Shown here: positions 1 through 11,023 of the stretch, in pieces
Position numbering within the stretch: the stretch's first letter is position 1
How the letters are laid out: each line of letters starts with the position of its first letter
From: Cryphonectria parasitica EP155
Taxonomy: Eukaryota > Ascomycota > Sordariomycetes > Diaporthales > Cryphonectriaceae
DNA length: 64,000 bases
Assembly (NCBI RefSeq): GCF_011745365.1
Contig: NW_024468909.1
Coordinates: 6,324,001 to 6,388,000 of the forward strand
Direction: 5' to 3'
Position numbers and translations under genes: made by a program
The notes under the pieces: generated by a model
Databases searched by the model: none
What the model was told of the DNA's origin: nothing
What the model saw: the letters and a program-made list of their open reading frames with translations, nothing else

Positions 1-418
1 TCATGTATTTTACCTAGATAATCAACAGCAATCACCCACAGGCCCTTGTTGTCTCCTTGTATCCTCTGGGCGAGATGATGTAGCGAGGGTGACAGGAGGC
101 CCAAGGAAGGCAATGAATATTGAAACTTGGATGTTTTGATTTTGCCCTGTCCTATTATAGCAGCCCTTTATACTCATAATTATAGTAACAATCCGGCGTG
201 GCTTCCTCTCGTCACCTACAATAATCAACACAGTCTGACCATACTTAGTCACATAAATTGTAGTCTCAATCGTTTCAAACAGGAGTTACTTCGGCATACT
301 TTTCCTATTGTTCTTTTTCCGCGCAAGATACATTCTATATGCCTCCCAAGCTGGCGGGAGAACATGGCTATCTTTCTAATTACCTCGTAAACAGCCGGCT
401 ATTGATTATAGTCTTCTC
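1..418. other. intergenic, nothing recognised
   Basis: This is the 3' flank of the MetE-like gene, which ends at 419 on the minus strand. Only short open frames without recognisable motifs are present. No RNA gene or repeat was seen. Confidence 0.5.
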
Positions 419-1648
419 TCATGCAGCATCTGTCCAGATCTTCCGAGCCAGATCCCTCACTAGAGCTAACTTCTCCCACTGCCTCGCCTCCGTCATGCCC
501 ACACCACCGCCTTGGCTCTGGCTCGCAAAGCCACACTGTGGGCTCACGGCTAGATTGTCCCTCAGGACTTCATCCACCGTCCGGCCCTGCGCCTTCGCAA
601 TGACACCCGCAGCCTCGTGCACCCTTTTCACCAGATGATCAAGATCTTCCAGTGCAGCCCTCTTTGTCGACACCAGGCCCAAAACGACCCTCTTATCCCG
701 GGGGAGGAACCGTAGCGGCGCAAAGTCTCCCGAGCGCTCATCATCATACTCAAGATAGAACGAGTCGTAGTCCAGCCCGCGCAACATCCTGTCCGCAATC
801 CGTTCGTACGAGCCAGCGCCTATGCCGCCCTCCACAACACCGCTCCACATGTTGCCACGGCACAGATGAACACCGACATGCAGATCCCGGGGCCGCTCCG
901 CGATGCAGGCGTTGTGCACACGGATATACTGCTCCATCAGCTCGTCCGCAGCCTCCGCACCGCCCTCCTCACGACACCCAGCCAGAAACGAGTCCATGAC
1001 AAAGAACGTCATGTTCGGGTCGTCCACCTGCACGTTGCGACACCCTGCATCGTACAGGCTCTTCAGCTCCGCCCGGTACGCCGCCGCCAGGTCCACAAAG
1101 TAGGCCTCGTCGCTCGCGTATCCGGACTCGGCCGTGTACGCGGTGCCCGGCCTGAGCTGCATGTGCTGGTATGTCGGGCTGGGGATGGTGATCTTGCATT
1201 TCGGGAGGTACGACTCGTCCGGCACGGAACGCTTCAGCAGGGCCCAGCTGTCGCCGTACGCCGGCCTCGTCCACCGGATCGGCCCCGTCGCCACCACCCC
1301 CGGGCGGGTCTGGACGCCTGCCTCTTGCAGCCTTGCGACGCTGGGCAGATTGCGCCGGAAGGCGGAGGGGATGGGCAGGGCGGGCCGCGTGGTGAGGCCC
1401 TCGAGGGTCTCGAAGAAGCCGCCGTAGAAGATGGACCGCTCCAGCTCGCCTGTCGTGACTGGGTAGATGGACTGGTCGAGCTGGTGGCGCACTGCGGCGG
1501 CCACGGCGTCCGAGGTGGCGCGGGATACCTCTTCCGAGGTCGTGATGGCTGCGTAGCTGTCTGTGACCTGGTGCTTGGTGCGGATGTCGAGGAGGGAGGC
1601 TGGGCGGAGGAGGGAGCCGACCTGGTCGGCGCGGAAGATGGGCGTCAT
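419..1648 (-). CDS. stand-alone MetE-like (cobalamin-independent methionine synthase C-terminal domain) methyltransferase
   Basis: Intronless frame of 409 residues from ATG at 1648 to the stop at 419. It matches the C-terminal catalytic barrel of cobalamin-independent methionine synthase. All four expected zinc ligands are visible: His261 and Cys263 in HLCRGN, Glu300 in YLEYDDERSG and Cys372 in SPQCGF. The N-terminal opening FRADQVGSLLRP is also typical of this branch. The family transfers a methyl group to a zinc-bound thiol such as homocysteine. The protein lacks the N-terminal half of full-length MetE (about 760 residues), so it belongs to the short YxjG/YxjH-like type found in bacteria and fungi. 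The true methyl donor and acceptor cannot be read from the sequence. The start is set by the first ATG, which leads directly into the conserved N-terminus. Likely cytosolic, since no signal peptide is seen. Confidence 0.88.
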   Translation of the reverse strand: MTPIFRADQVGSLLRPASLLDIRTKHQVTDSYAAITTSEEVSRATSDAVAAAVRHQLDQSIYPVTTGELERSIFYGGFFETLEGLTTRPALPIPSAFRRNLPSVARLQEAGVQTRPGVVATGPIRWTRPAYGDSWALLKRSVPDESYLPKCKITIPSPTYQHMQLRPGTAYTAESGYASDEAYFVDLAAAYRAELKSLYDAGCRNVQVDDPNMTFFVMDSFLAGCREEGGAEAADELMEQYIRVHNACIAERPRDLHVGVHLCRGNMWSGVVEGGIGAGSYERIADRMLRGLDYDSFYLEYDDERSGDFAPLRFLPRDKRVVLGLVSTKRAALEDLDHLVKRVHEAAGVIAKAQGRTVDEVLRDNLAVSPQCGFASQSQGGGVGMTEARQWEKLALVRDLARKIWTDAA

Positions 1649-4600
1649 GATGTTACTACTACTGATGATGAGGAGAATGACAGCCTGGGTCCAGTACCTA
1701 ATTTGGACTTGATATCAATTATAACAAGATGGATGTTAAATATCTAGAAACTTTCTTGGGGCTCATGAGGGGTTCGGGAACCAAGAATTTCCGCTCGAGC
1801 AACGAACGGATATAAGACTTCTTGTGCCCAGCAGCCGAGTCCTGAATTTGTTTGGTTCTCCACACACGTCAACATTGTTCTAAGCAGTGGAGACGTGCGA
1901 CCATGCCATGTGAGGCGATTACACTCTGCTGCATAGGGCATATCCAACGAGTGGGTTCAAAGTCTGTGATACCCTGCTCAAGACTGTGGATGGCAAAGTA
2001 TAGTGCCAGGCCAGCACCCTGTAGGATGGCTCGTAGGTGCGCTCAATAGACAATTGACGTTCCAATTAAGACAAAGTGTACTGTTAAAGAGGTCACAGTA
2101 ATAATGAGCCAAGGACTTGTGCCTCATCCGATGTACACAGTCGGTGTCTTCAGGAGCATGGTCTTCAAATCGGAAGGAATATCGCATTTCTGATTTCCTA
2201 GGCATTCAACCCGGTCCTGAAAGTGATAGAAAGCTGTCACCGCGGCGTCCAATCGCCTCGAGGTTTTATTGCTGGTTCTGCTCTTCTGACAGCTACTAGC
2301 TAATAAGTATCTCCGTAGGCTTCTACGTACTATTTCTTCCATCGAGACCAATCTTGTCAACGCATCTGTATTTCATGCAGTCGCAACCTGAGGGCCTTTG
2401 GGTCAGTGAATATCCGTTACACTGGCCTGTTATGTTCTTTTCTTACTTTGGGTCCATAATGTCCATCCATAAGGACCATTCATGACGTTCTGTATGTCGG
2501 TGTAACCTGCAAGCCGCGGGTCGCGAGCATGTCTCGCAGAAGATCAGTCTCGGCGGGAATGCTCCCACCGTTCCAGGGTCTATCAAAGTCTTCCTTTGGC
2601 AGACCATGCCAGAGTGAGATTGATAGTCGTAATTCTGCCAATAGCCCTGAGTCACACTCATGGCTGCGGTAGAATGACACCAAACATACATATCTAAGCG
2701 TCTAGGTCGAGCAAAACCCAAGTCCCCACGAATGAGTCCATCATATGAGTACGCCTGATTGCTTTGCATTGAAAGTTATGACACAATCACGTCATGCCAC
2801 AAGCGAGGACTCTTAATAGTAACCATTGTGATCTGATTGGACCACCCAGAGCTGGAAGATTGAGAGCAGTAGAGTGGTACTTTCTCTTTATCTTGACTGG
2901 ACTTTGTCCAGCCTTGAACTCGAATCTCTTGCATCTCTAATGCCGGCTCATTAACGAATCAAATTGCTCAGCTCTAATAACGGCCCGAATTACACAATTC
3001 TCGAAACTTTCTCCTCGCAAGAAACAAAGCTGGAGATGTCAACCGCGTTCTCAGATGTCCTGATAACCTTTTCCAGTCTCCTGCACATCGCCTTCTTGAT
3101 TGTAGATGTGCAAGGTTTCTGTTAGTATGCTAAACACTTGAGTAGTCTTTTCGAACGAGCGGTGAAATCTCTAAGATAATTATAGGAACTGTGAAGGCTT
3201 GCAAGGCCAGATACGGCGCCCATCCTAATGTCGTGGAGCTCGTAAACGCCACACGAGAGCTGACGGGTTGCCGTGGACAGATCAACTACCCAAGGCGGGA
3301 CTCCTAGGCATCATTCGAGTGTCCTATTTGCATTACGAAGTCTCAATAACGTGAGGAACAAGAAACAGTATTCAAAAGAGATGGTGAACAGTTGCCAATG
3401 CTATGTGATAGTGAACGAGCTGTTCCGACAGGTTCCAGAAGCTAGTAATTCGTAGCAACAAAACCGAATCTGCAAATCGAGGCCCAAGATTGTCCATGAC
3501 GGAAGATACCCAAGTTCATAGTACAAACCAGCTCAGAACCCAGCCCGAGTTACCTCCTATTAGTCAGTGGGTGGTCGACGATATCGTCTCAGCCAAGACA
3601 TATCAACATTTTCTCATGACCGATACCTAGTGGACCGATTCCTAAGGAATCACCAATGTCCAGTCTGCTGAATGCCACACAGGCGCTAGATGAGGCAGAA
3701 GCATAGCCCGTCCAACAAGAAGAAGGAACGGAAGCACATGCAGCCATTGGGACCGCGGTTGCTCTCCATGAGCGCACACGCCATCATGGGCGATGGGACT
3801 GTAATAATTCACAGGCCGGATAGCGTCCAAGGCGCGGATGCATGAAATTATACTAGAGCTGGTGGTCGTCGTGGTATGTTGGGGTTACATGGTGCTATCA
3901 TTAGTGTTCTGGACCAGGACATGCTGCGCAGACAGACAGGTCACAAGTATCGTGTGCACAGACCTAACGACAGTAATGTGGTCCATTGGCTACCGGACCG
4001 GAGGGTATTGTCAAGCTAACTCGGCCGAGATTCGTTGGTTTTCCTCGTTATGCTGTGATTACTGTCACATGCACTACTGCTATACCCCAGGAACTAAGAT
4101 AGTCATTTATATTAATTATGGAGCTTTCGCTTCAAAGGTCTCGAAGTGATGAGTAGTGCATATCGAGGAGGTACGCGTGACAATCGTGTTGGCTCCTTTC
4201 GCTATGGGTGCCTTTGAAAATCTTTTCTCAAAACGAATGAGTATGGATGTCATTCTGTCGTCGCATTTATGCTTATTCTGCCGAAACGACAATTCATCCT
4301 GGGATGTATAATTACAAGAAATTGCAGAGTTTTTGAGCTGAGGTTGTTGATGGGTTCGGGTTGGAGTTTCATATGTGTGTATAAATATTATTAGAGGTGT
4401 TCGCGGAACAGCATGGCAGGGATATCCTGTCCATTTAAGGCATGCTAAACAGGGATTTGTAGATCATGACAGGGGTGAAGGGAGCATTACATCATCAGCG
4501 CAATCGTCGATGTGAAATGATGATGCTGAGTCTCTCCTTCCTTTCTTCTACTGCTAATGAGACAAGCCTAACAAAATCCCCATGACAAAACGCAAGTGCG

Positions 4601-6081
4601 ATGGGAGCAAATGCTGCGAGACCAGCAACCCTTGATCGGCCCAGAACTGAGATGAAGGTCGTCACACCGGCCGTAATGCACCCACTGGATCTGCTAAGGG
4701 CAAGGAGAAAAAGAAGCGTCGGGAATCCATCCTGTCTCCATTGCGTTGTGACACCTCGGGATATTCAATTTGTTCCTTTTACAGGGGAGAAATGACGTTG
4801 TTCTCTTGCCTTGCAGTCTCGATCTCACCCTTTTCTTTCGATCTCGGGCCGTGGACTGGTCTCGCCCATTTCATCATAGTCCCCGACTTACGTCGGCCAC
4901 TGGTCACCACCCGCGTGTCGCGACGAACATCAACATCATCCAACTAGGTCTGTGATGCTTGGATGAAGGCTCAAGATGCAAAATTTGGTGTCTTTCCCAG
5001 AAGCTCGCCACGGAAAAGACGAGACGCAGTAGCCGCTAACTGACCTGGGTAGCTTGCTTGCCTACCGTTACCAGCCCCGGCAGAGAGCGGCCAAGTCTAG
5101 CAGCCATCTACGTGCGACAGGTTTGGACGGTAGTCCACTAAATTATCTACTCGTCATCTTTAGTTGTTGCAATTTAGCCCAAATTCAGGGTCCAGCCGTC
5201 TGCGTCCAGCAATCAGGAACTCCTAGCCAGGCGAACCAGAATCGGGACAATATCGACAAACCTCATTCCACAACCAAAAAAACATAACCAACCACGGCCA
5301 TCATAACCACACACCACCTGGTTGGAGCTACATCTCATTGTTTTTTTTTTTTTAGTCTACTATACTTGCCCTTTACGAATTTGCAAAGGTCACCACGCAT
5401 GTACATCCTGATGTTCCGCAGCAAGGCGCCTGAACCGACCAATTACTAACGATTTCCTCTACGCACCCTGCCTGGTCCTGTGAGGTCTGGTCTGCTGCAT
5501 GCATCTTAACCGCCAGGCCTGCCAGTGTCTCCGACAATCCAAGCCAGCCCTGCATATCTTGACCCAGCCTGTGCAGCCTGGACAAGATCGACCCGACCCG
5601 AGTCGACCCACACAGGCACGGGTCGAGCCAGCCAACCAGTTGTTTGTCAGTTTATCTGGTTTTCCCCCCTCTCCTTTTCTTGTTTCGAACCAGTTTCCAG
5701 AGAGCGAGGGAGAGAAAGACAAAAACAGAAAAGAGAGAAGAGGGAGAACAAGAAAAAGGAAGAGGAATTTCTTACTGAATTACTCAGCCAAACACACCTG
5801 TGTGAGACGAGGCCCGAGCCCTGGTACCACCCCAGCGCAGCCTCTCCCATACGCCCCCAGCGCCTACCTGCATGTCATTCACCCCCCTTGTGTCACGGGC
5901 TACCGGACATCGAGCTCCGATTCTTCGACTGTTGGCTGCCCGTTGTTACTACTACACCCTCCGGACCAGCAGCTCCGCCACCATCCCCCTACTTTGTCTC
6001 CGTGCCCTCAGAGCAGACAGAGCAGCATTTTTGTTATATACTCCTCCGAGACGTCATACCGCCACAGTCTCCACCATCGCC
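1649..6081. other. 4.4-kb intergenic region
   Basis: It holds the upstream regions of the minus-strand MetE-like gene and the plus-strand UVDE gene. It contains no convincing gene. Two doubtful small coding possibilities (3036-3307 and 3838-4149, plus strand) are discussed under findings. A T13 run lies at 5341-5353. The last 450 bp before UVDE are pyrimidine-rich and then purine-rich, as in many fungal 5' leaders. No tRNA, transposon frame or long repeat was recognised. Confidence 0.45.
6034..6040 (+). promoter_or_regulatory. TATA-like element before the downstream UVDE start
   Basis: A TTATATA motif lies 42-48 bp before the ATG at 6082 and downstream of the in-frame ATG at 5872. If used, it would give a transcript encoding only the shorter protein. 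This is a motif match only; there is no transcript evidence. Confidence 0.3.
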
Positions 6082-8355
6082 ATGTCATCCCGTGCTGCTG
6101 CTAATGGTAAGAAGAGGGCTGCCACTGATACCCGTGGCTCCTCCCACGTCGCTGCAGAGCCCCCGCAGTCAGAGCAGAAGAACATATCCCCTTCTGAACA
6201 TAGTTACACATCACCGGATTCTGAATCACTCAATAACAACAACGACGACAACAACAACAACAATAATAACAACAACAGACTCCCGCCGAGGAGATCCTCG
6301 CGCCGCACTGCTGCCTCGTCGCGCAAGACCACCACGGGCCAGGACAAAGGCGCCGGCGTCACGCCCAGCGTCAGAGAGGTCGACAAGATGCGGCAGCAGG
6401 GCTTGTCGACGGAGAGCAGCGCAGAGAAGGCAGAGCACCAGGTCGAGTTGGCCCAGGTGGGCGTCGCAGACGCCATGCAGGGTCTGGAGGAGATGGAGTT
6501 GAATTTCAAGAGGGACGTCAAGAGGCGCAAGCTCCAGGTTGAGGCGAGCACGGTCAAGTCCGTTGGCGACGATCTGACTGATCGTACCTACCGCCAGCGG
6601 CCCCTCAGGACGGGAACCGACGTCCTCGAGGCCAACCGCACCCTTCTCACCCCGGATCGAGAACCTGGTGAGGTCAGCCAGGACTACGAACTTGAGGAGG
6701 GAAGCGAGGCGGACGATGAGCTCCTCTCTGCAGACAGCGCCGCAAGACGGCCACCAGCCGTCAATAGCGACTATCTGCCACTGCCCTGGACAGGTCGCCT
6801 AGGATATGTTGGCCTGCCCCTCCCTTCTTTTTCTTTTTCTTTCTCGCTCTCATATGTATAGTTTCTGCTTCACAAAGCTCCGCTGACCGTCTAATCCAGG
6901 CCTGCCTGAACACTTACCTACGTTCTGCTAAGCCCTCAGTCTTCAGCTCACGAACGTGTCGCATTGCGAGCATGATGGATCACCGCCATCCTCTGGCAGA
7001 TCCATCACAGCCTGAGGGTCCCAAGAACAAGCCTGACATGACCAAGAAACCCGACATCGCTCGCGGCCAGCGGTGGGTAGAACGCCTAGGACTGGCGAAC
7101 GCTCGAGACATCATCAAGATGCTTCGCTGGAATGACAAGTATGGCATCAAGTTCATGCGTCTTAGCTCTGAGATGTTTCCCTTTGCGAGCCACGGCGAAT
7201 ATGGCTACAGGCTCGCCCCCTTTGCTTCTGAGGTCTTGGCTGAGGCCGGCAAGGTCGCTGCGGAGCTCGGGCACCGCCTGACGACGCATCCTGGACAGGT
7301 GAGACAAGAACATCTTCCCTGCTCGCGGATGCCTCGCAACAGAATCCAGAGAATCCATCTGACCCTAAGTCGATCTCTTTTCTGCGTTATAGTTCACCCA
7401 GCTCGGTTCACCCCGTAAGGAGGTCGTCACTGCATCTGTCCGAGACCTGGAGTATCATGATGAGCTGCTGTCGCTGCTGAAACTTCCGCCGCAGCAGGAT
7501 CGTGATGCCATCATGATCCTGCACATGGGTGGCACCTTTGCCGGCGATGGCGGGAAACCAGCAACTCTGGACCGTTTCCGTGCCAACTATGTCCTTCTTT
7601 CTCCCTCCATCAAGCGCCGACTCGTGTTGGAGAATGATGATGTATCCTGGTCGGTCCATGACCTGCTCCCGGTCTGCGAGGAGCTGAACATCCCCCTCGT
7701 CCTCGACTACCACCACCACAACATCATCTTCGATGCCGACAAATGCCGCGAGGGCACCCTCGACATCTCGCAGCCAGAGATCTCGGCCCGCATCGCTGCC
7801 ACCTGGACCCGCAAGGGTATCAAGCAGAAGATGCACTATTCGGAGCCATGCCCTGGCGCAGTGTCGGGACATGACAGGCGCAAGCACAGCCCTCGCGTTG
7901 CTACGCTGCCTCCCTGCCCCCCCGATATGGATCTCATGATCGAGGCCAAGGACAAGGAGCAGGCCGTGTTTGACCTGATGCGGCGTTTTAAGCTGCCCGG
8001 GCACGAGAAGATTGCCGATGTGATCCCCCACATGCGAGAGGACCAGGACCGCCCCGCTAAGAAGGCCAAGAAGGCTTCGCCCAAGAAGCGGAAGGTCAAG
8101 TCTACAGATGGGGAAGACGAGGCTGCGGGGGATGGTGGCAAGAAGGAGACAGCTGAGCCCGCGCCCGCTGATAGTGCCTTGGTTGTGAGCCCTGAGGACT
8201 TTGGTATGGGTGGCCCCTTGGGACGTGTGTATTGGCCTGTGGGTTTTGACGCGTGGCTGGAGCCCAAGAAGAAGGAGAAGAAGGGTGGGAAAGAAAAGGA
8301 GGAGAAGACGAAGGGAGGGAAGAAGGCTGTGGACCAGAGCACTACAGAGGGTTGA
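6082..8355 (+). CDS. uve1: UV-damage DNA endonuclease (UVDE/Uve1, MUS-18 type)
   Basis: Three exons: 6082-6807, 6900-7298 and 7393-8355, all phase 0, giving 695 residues. The joins recreate the family core: GRLGYACLNTYLR across intron 1 and THPGQFTQLGSP across intron 2. UVDE nicks DNA 5' of cyclobutane dimers, 6-4 photoproducts and other lesions, starting an excision pathway independent of classical NER. Metal-site motifs of the TIM barrel are present: SSEMFPFASH, LHMGG, LENDD, LDYHHHNI and MHYSEP. Residues 1-230 form a low-complexity, charged N-terminus as in other fungal homologues. The C-terminus is Lys-rich and carries PKKRKVK at about 605-611, a good monopartite nuclear localisation signal. 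The ATG at 6082 has a good fungal context (ATCGCCATGTC). Intron 1 has an unusual donor, GTTGGC. An in-frame ATG at 5872 would add 70 residues (see findings). Confidence 0.93.
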
Positions 8356-8663
8356 GATTTGCCGAGATTTACCAGGCGGTGAGGGACCGATAGGCGATGA
8401 GCATGTGCGCAGGTCTATGAGAAGCGATGGTGTAAGGGCCTTCCCGTGAATATCTATAAGGAGAACTTCATTTCGGGTGGGATTCGGGCAGGGCTGACTT
8501 ACTCTTGTATGAGCCAGCCCTATGGCACACTGCAAGATTGACATGTCGGTCATTACGGCCGATGTCAAAGCGATACGACTTTTTACACATGCATTTCTCG
8601 TACATATTTTTATTGATCGTGGAATTTTCCCACCATCTCTTGAATACAAGACTTACTTGATCG

Positions 8664-8711
<48 letters not shown>

Positions 8712-8726
8712 TACAGATTCGCAAGG
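8356..8726. other. convergent intergenic spacer
   Basis: It lies between the stop of UVDE (+) and the stop of the acetyltransferase gene (-). Apart from the TA/TG microsatellite listed separately, nothing is recognised. Confidence 0.6.
8669..8710. repeat. compound microsatellite (TA)13(TG)8
   Basis: Thirteen TA units (8669-8694) run directly into eight TG units (8695-8710). The run ends 16 bp from the stop codon of the minus-strand acetyltransferase gene, so it lies in the expected 3' UTR of that gene and perhaps of UVDE too. Likely polymorphic in length between isolates. Confidence 0.95.
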
Positions 8727-9565
8727 CTACGAGACCCCATCACGACCGCCACCACCAGCAGCCCTTTTCACCATAGCGAAATGCAGGTTCCCCATGACCA
8801 ACCCTTGCCCCACCTCCTTGAACCCGAGGGAGAGATATAATGGCCTACCGTCGGCCGTCGCGCGCAGCCATACGTCTTTTTCCTCTGTAGCCGCACTGTC
8901 GAGGTATTCCTGCATGAGAAGTCGCCCCGCTCCCTTGCGTTGGTGGATTGGGTCGATCATAAGGTAGCGGAGTTCTGCAGCCAAGTCAGTCCTGTAACGA
9001 ATCAATCACAAACAGTGCCAAACTAGGAAGAAGGGCAAGAACAAGAAAAAAGGAAGGAAGGAAAAAAAAAAAAAAAACCACCCCCAGAGAAACACCCACC
9101 AAGTGATTCCTTCAACCTCTCCACCCCCAGCGCCTCCCTCGCCATCTCATTCACAACCTCCCCCTGCCGCCCCATCTCCTCCCATGCCGTCCTGTCCAAG
9201 CCCGGCGGACTGGCACTCCCCCAGGTCTTCTCCAGATCCGCCCTCTTCTCCTCGGGCGTCATCCCCACCGTCGTGTCCCGCGCGGTGTCCAGCCAGTTCG
9301 CCCAGCCCACGACGACCTCTTGCTTGCTGTCTTGCTCCCCTTGCTGTTGGACCGCCAGGACATGATGGTGTCCCGGCTTCTCTAGCTGGGCGCGGAACAC
9401 CCGCACGCGCCATTCGGTCTCGTCGGCCTGGCCGGGACGGGTGCGCTGGTTGGGAGGGAAGAGGAGGGCGCTCCAGGGGCCGGGGGAGAAGGCGGCGATG
9501 AAGATTTCTATCATGCGGGGGACATCGGCGGGGGTGGCTGGGCGGAGGTGGAGTTTGAGGGGCAT
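8727..9565 (-). CDS. GNAT-family N-acetyltransferase
   Basis: Two exons on the minus strand, 9565-9096 and 8991-8727, joined in phase 2, giving 244 residues. The donor is GTGTTT and the acceptor TTACAG. The intron contains a T16 run (A16 at 9062-9077 on the plus strand). The N-terminus (LRPATPADVPRMIEIFIAAF) is a typical GNAT start. The acetyl-CoA site lies in exon 2: LMIDPIHQRKGAGRLL holds the Q/R-x-x-G-x-G pyrophosphate loop, followed by the strand and helix LYLSLGFKEVG. GNAT enzymes transfer acetyl from acetyl-CoA to an amine. The acceptor is unknown here, and small-molecule and protein acceptors are equally possible. A segment of about 60 residues between the first helix and the core, rich in charged residues, is usual for fungal members of this type. 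Confidence 0.85.
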
Positions 9566-11023
9566 TGTGTGTGTGTGTATTCTTTTCTTTTCTTTGGTTT
9601 TTAAAATTGGTTTGTTCTTTTCACTGTTTGTCTTTTTTTTTCTTCTTCTTCTTTGCGGAGTGAGTGGAAGGGAAGGGAGGCCTGGAAGTGGGATGAGATA
9701 ATGTTACAGGGTCTGGACCGTTTGATAGCGTAGAGGAAGTCTGTTCTAATCTATGAGGGACGAGATGAAAAAGAAAACAGAAGGCCTGATTGAGGAGGTG
9801 ATGCTTGTTCGTCGCTGGCTATAATCAAGAGTGTGAGATCCGGAAGCTGTAGAGACAGCCGTTCCGGTTTTCTTGGCAATCCTGTGGGAACGGCGACATG
9901 TCTTTGCCGAGAGTGGTGATTCTAGGTGAGTCATCGGCTAAGGCGGTGGGAATTGCAGATGCGGCCCGGCAGGGCACGTTGCCTATCGAGCCCGACATGA
10001 GGTATTTGGTCGAGGCACCGCGTCGTGGGGGAGAATTGTGGATAGCGATGATCTGATTCCCTTCCTCATCAAGTTCTGGATGTAATTAATTGATCAGAGC
10101 ACGGAAAACCTCTCCTCTAGCTTCACAGTTGCACTAATGAATTGTAGAGGACATTCTTGTAAGTGGTCAGTACACACAATATGCTCGCCTTGTTTTCTCT
10201 CTTTTTCTTTCAATCTTCTTTCATTCATTTTCTCTCAAAGTTGGGTCAGGATTGTATCATAATACCCGGTTCATAATGTCACGATGATTCAAATACAGCC
10301 GCACCAGGATCATTCCTTCAGAATTGTGTTAGACGCGAGAGAATTAGTTAATTGCTTTCCAGGGTAATGAAATTTATTACTGGTATTCCAGATGTATATA
10401 CTAAAATCAGCGTAAGGAATTTGGATACTTAATTCACAAGACATAGGCTGGCTTTGATCACTCTTTAAGTAGTCTTCTGTGAGTGCAAGAGCCATGTCTT
10501 TATTCTTTATCAAGCCGGTACCCAAGCTGTTCATTTAGCCTTGTGGTAATAAAGGGAGTATGATTCACTTTGCGGACATCACCAATGAAAACGTGGAATT
10601 CGCAGAAAAGGAAAAAAGATAAAAAAAAAAAATTAAAAAAAAAGGTGCACTGATGCAGTAAGAATCTCGTACTGCTGATCACACTGCAAAATACGCGTGT
10701 TCGCGGATGGGGTGGGGCTGAATCCAGGCAGACGTAGAGCAGCTCTCAATCCCTTCGTGCCCTGTTCGGACAGATGGACATGTCGGCCGACTCCTTCGAG
10801 TCCGAGTCTGTCCGACGTTTCGTCTTCAATGATTTTTATTAAACAGCGCGAGTCATCAATTTGCGATCAGCATCATCCTGTAGATAAGTTCAGGACTCTT
10901 TTTCATTCTTTAGATCAAGTCAATTTTGGGTGCAGATCCTCTGTCACAATCGCCCAGTATTGTTTACTTACAGGGCATCGGGCGCAACGTTATTCAACCA
11001 GGAAGTCACACCAACGCACGACC
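9566..11023. other. divergent intergenic region
   Basis: Upstream regions of the acetyltransferase (-) and the GST-like gene (+). It contains pyrimidine-rich runs at 9580-9655 and an A12TTA9 tract at 10621-10643. No gene is recognised. Confidence 0.5.

Noticed and set aside
866..1747. Long open frame antisense to the MetE-like gene
   Set aside because: Arg/Gly/Val-rich shadow frame without motifs; the sense strand has complete zinc ligands.
7408..8649. 413-codon open frame antisense to UVDE exon 3
   Set aside because: Its codon pattern mirrors the GC-rich UVDE frame, and it has low-complexity Leu/Ser runs and no domain. UVDE motifs are clear on the other strand.
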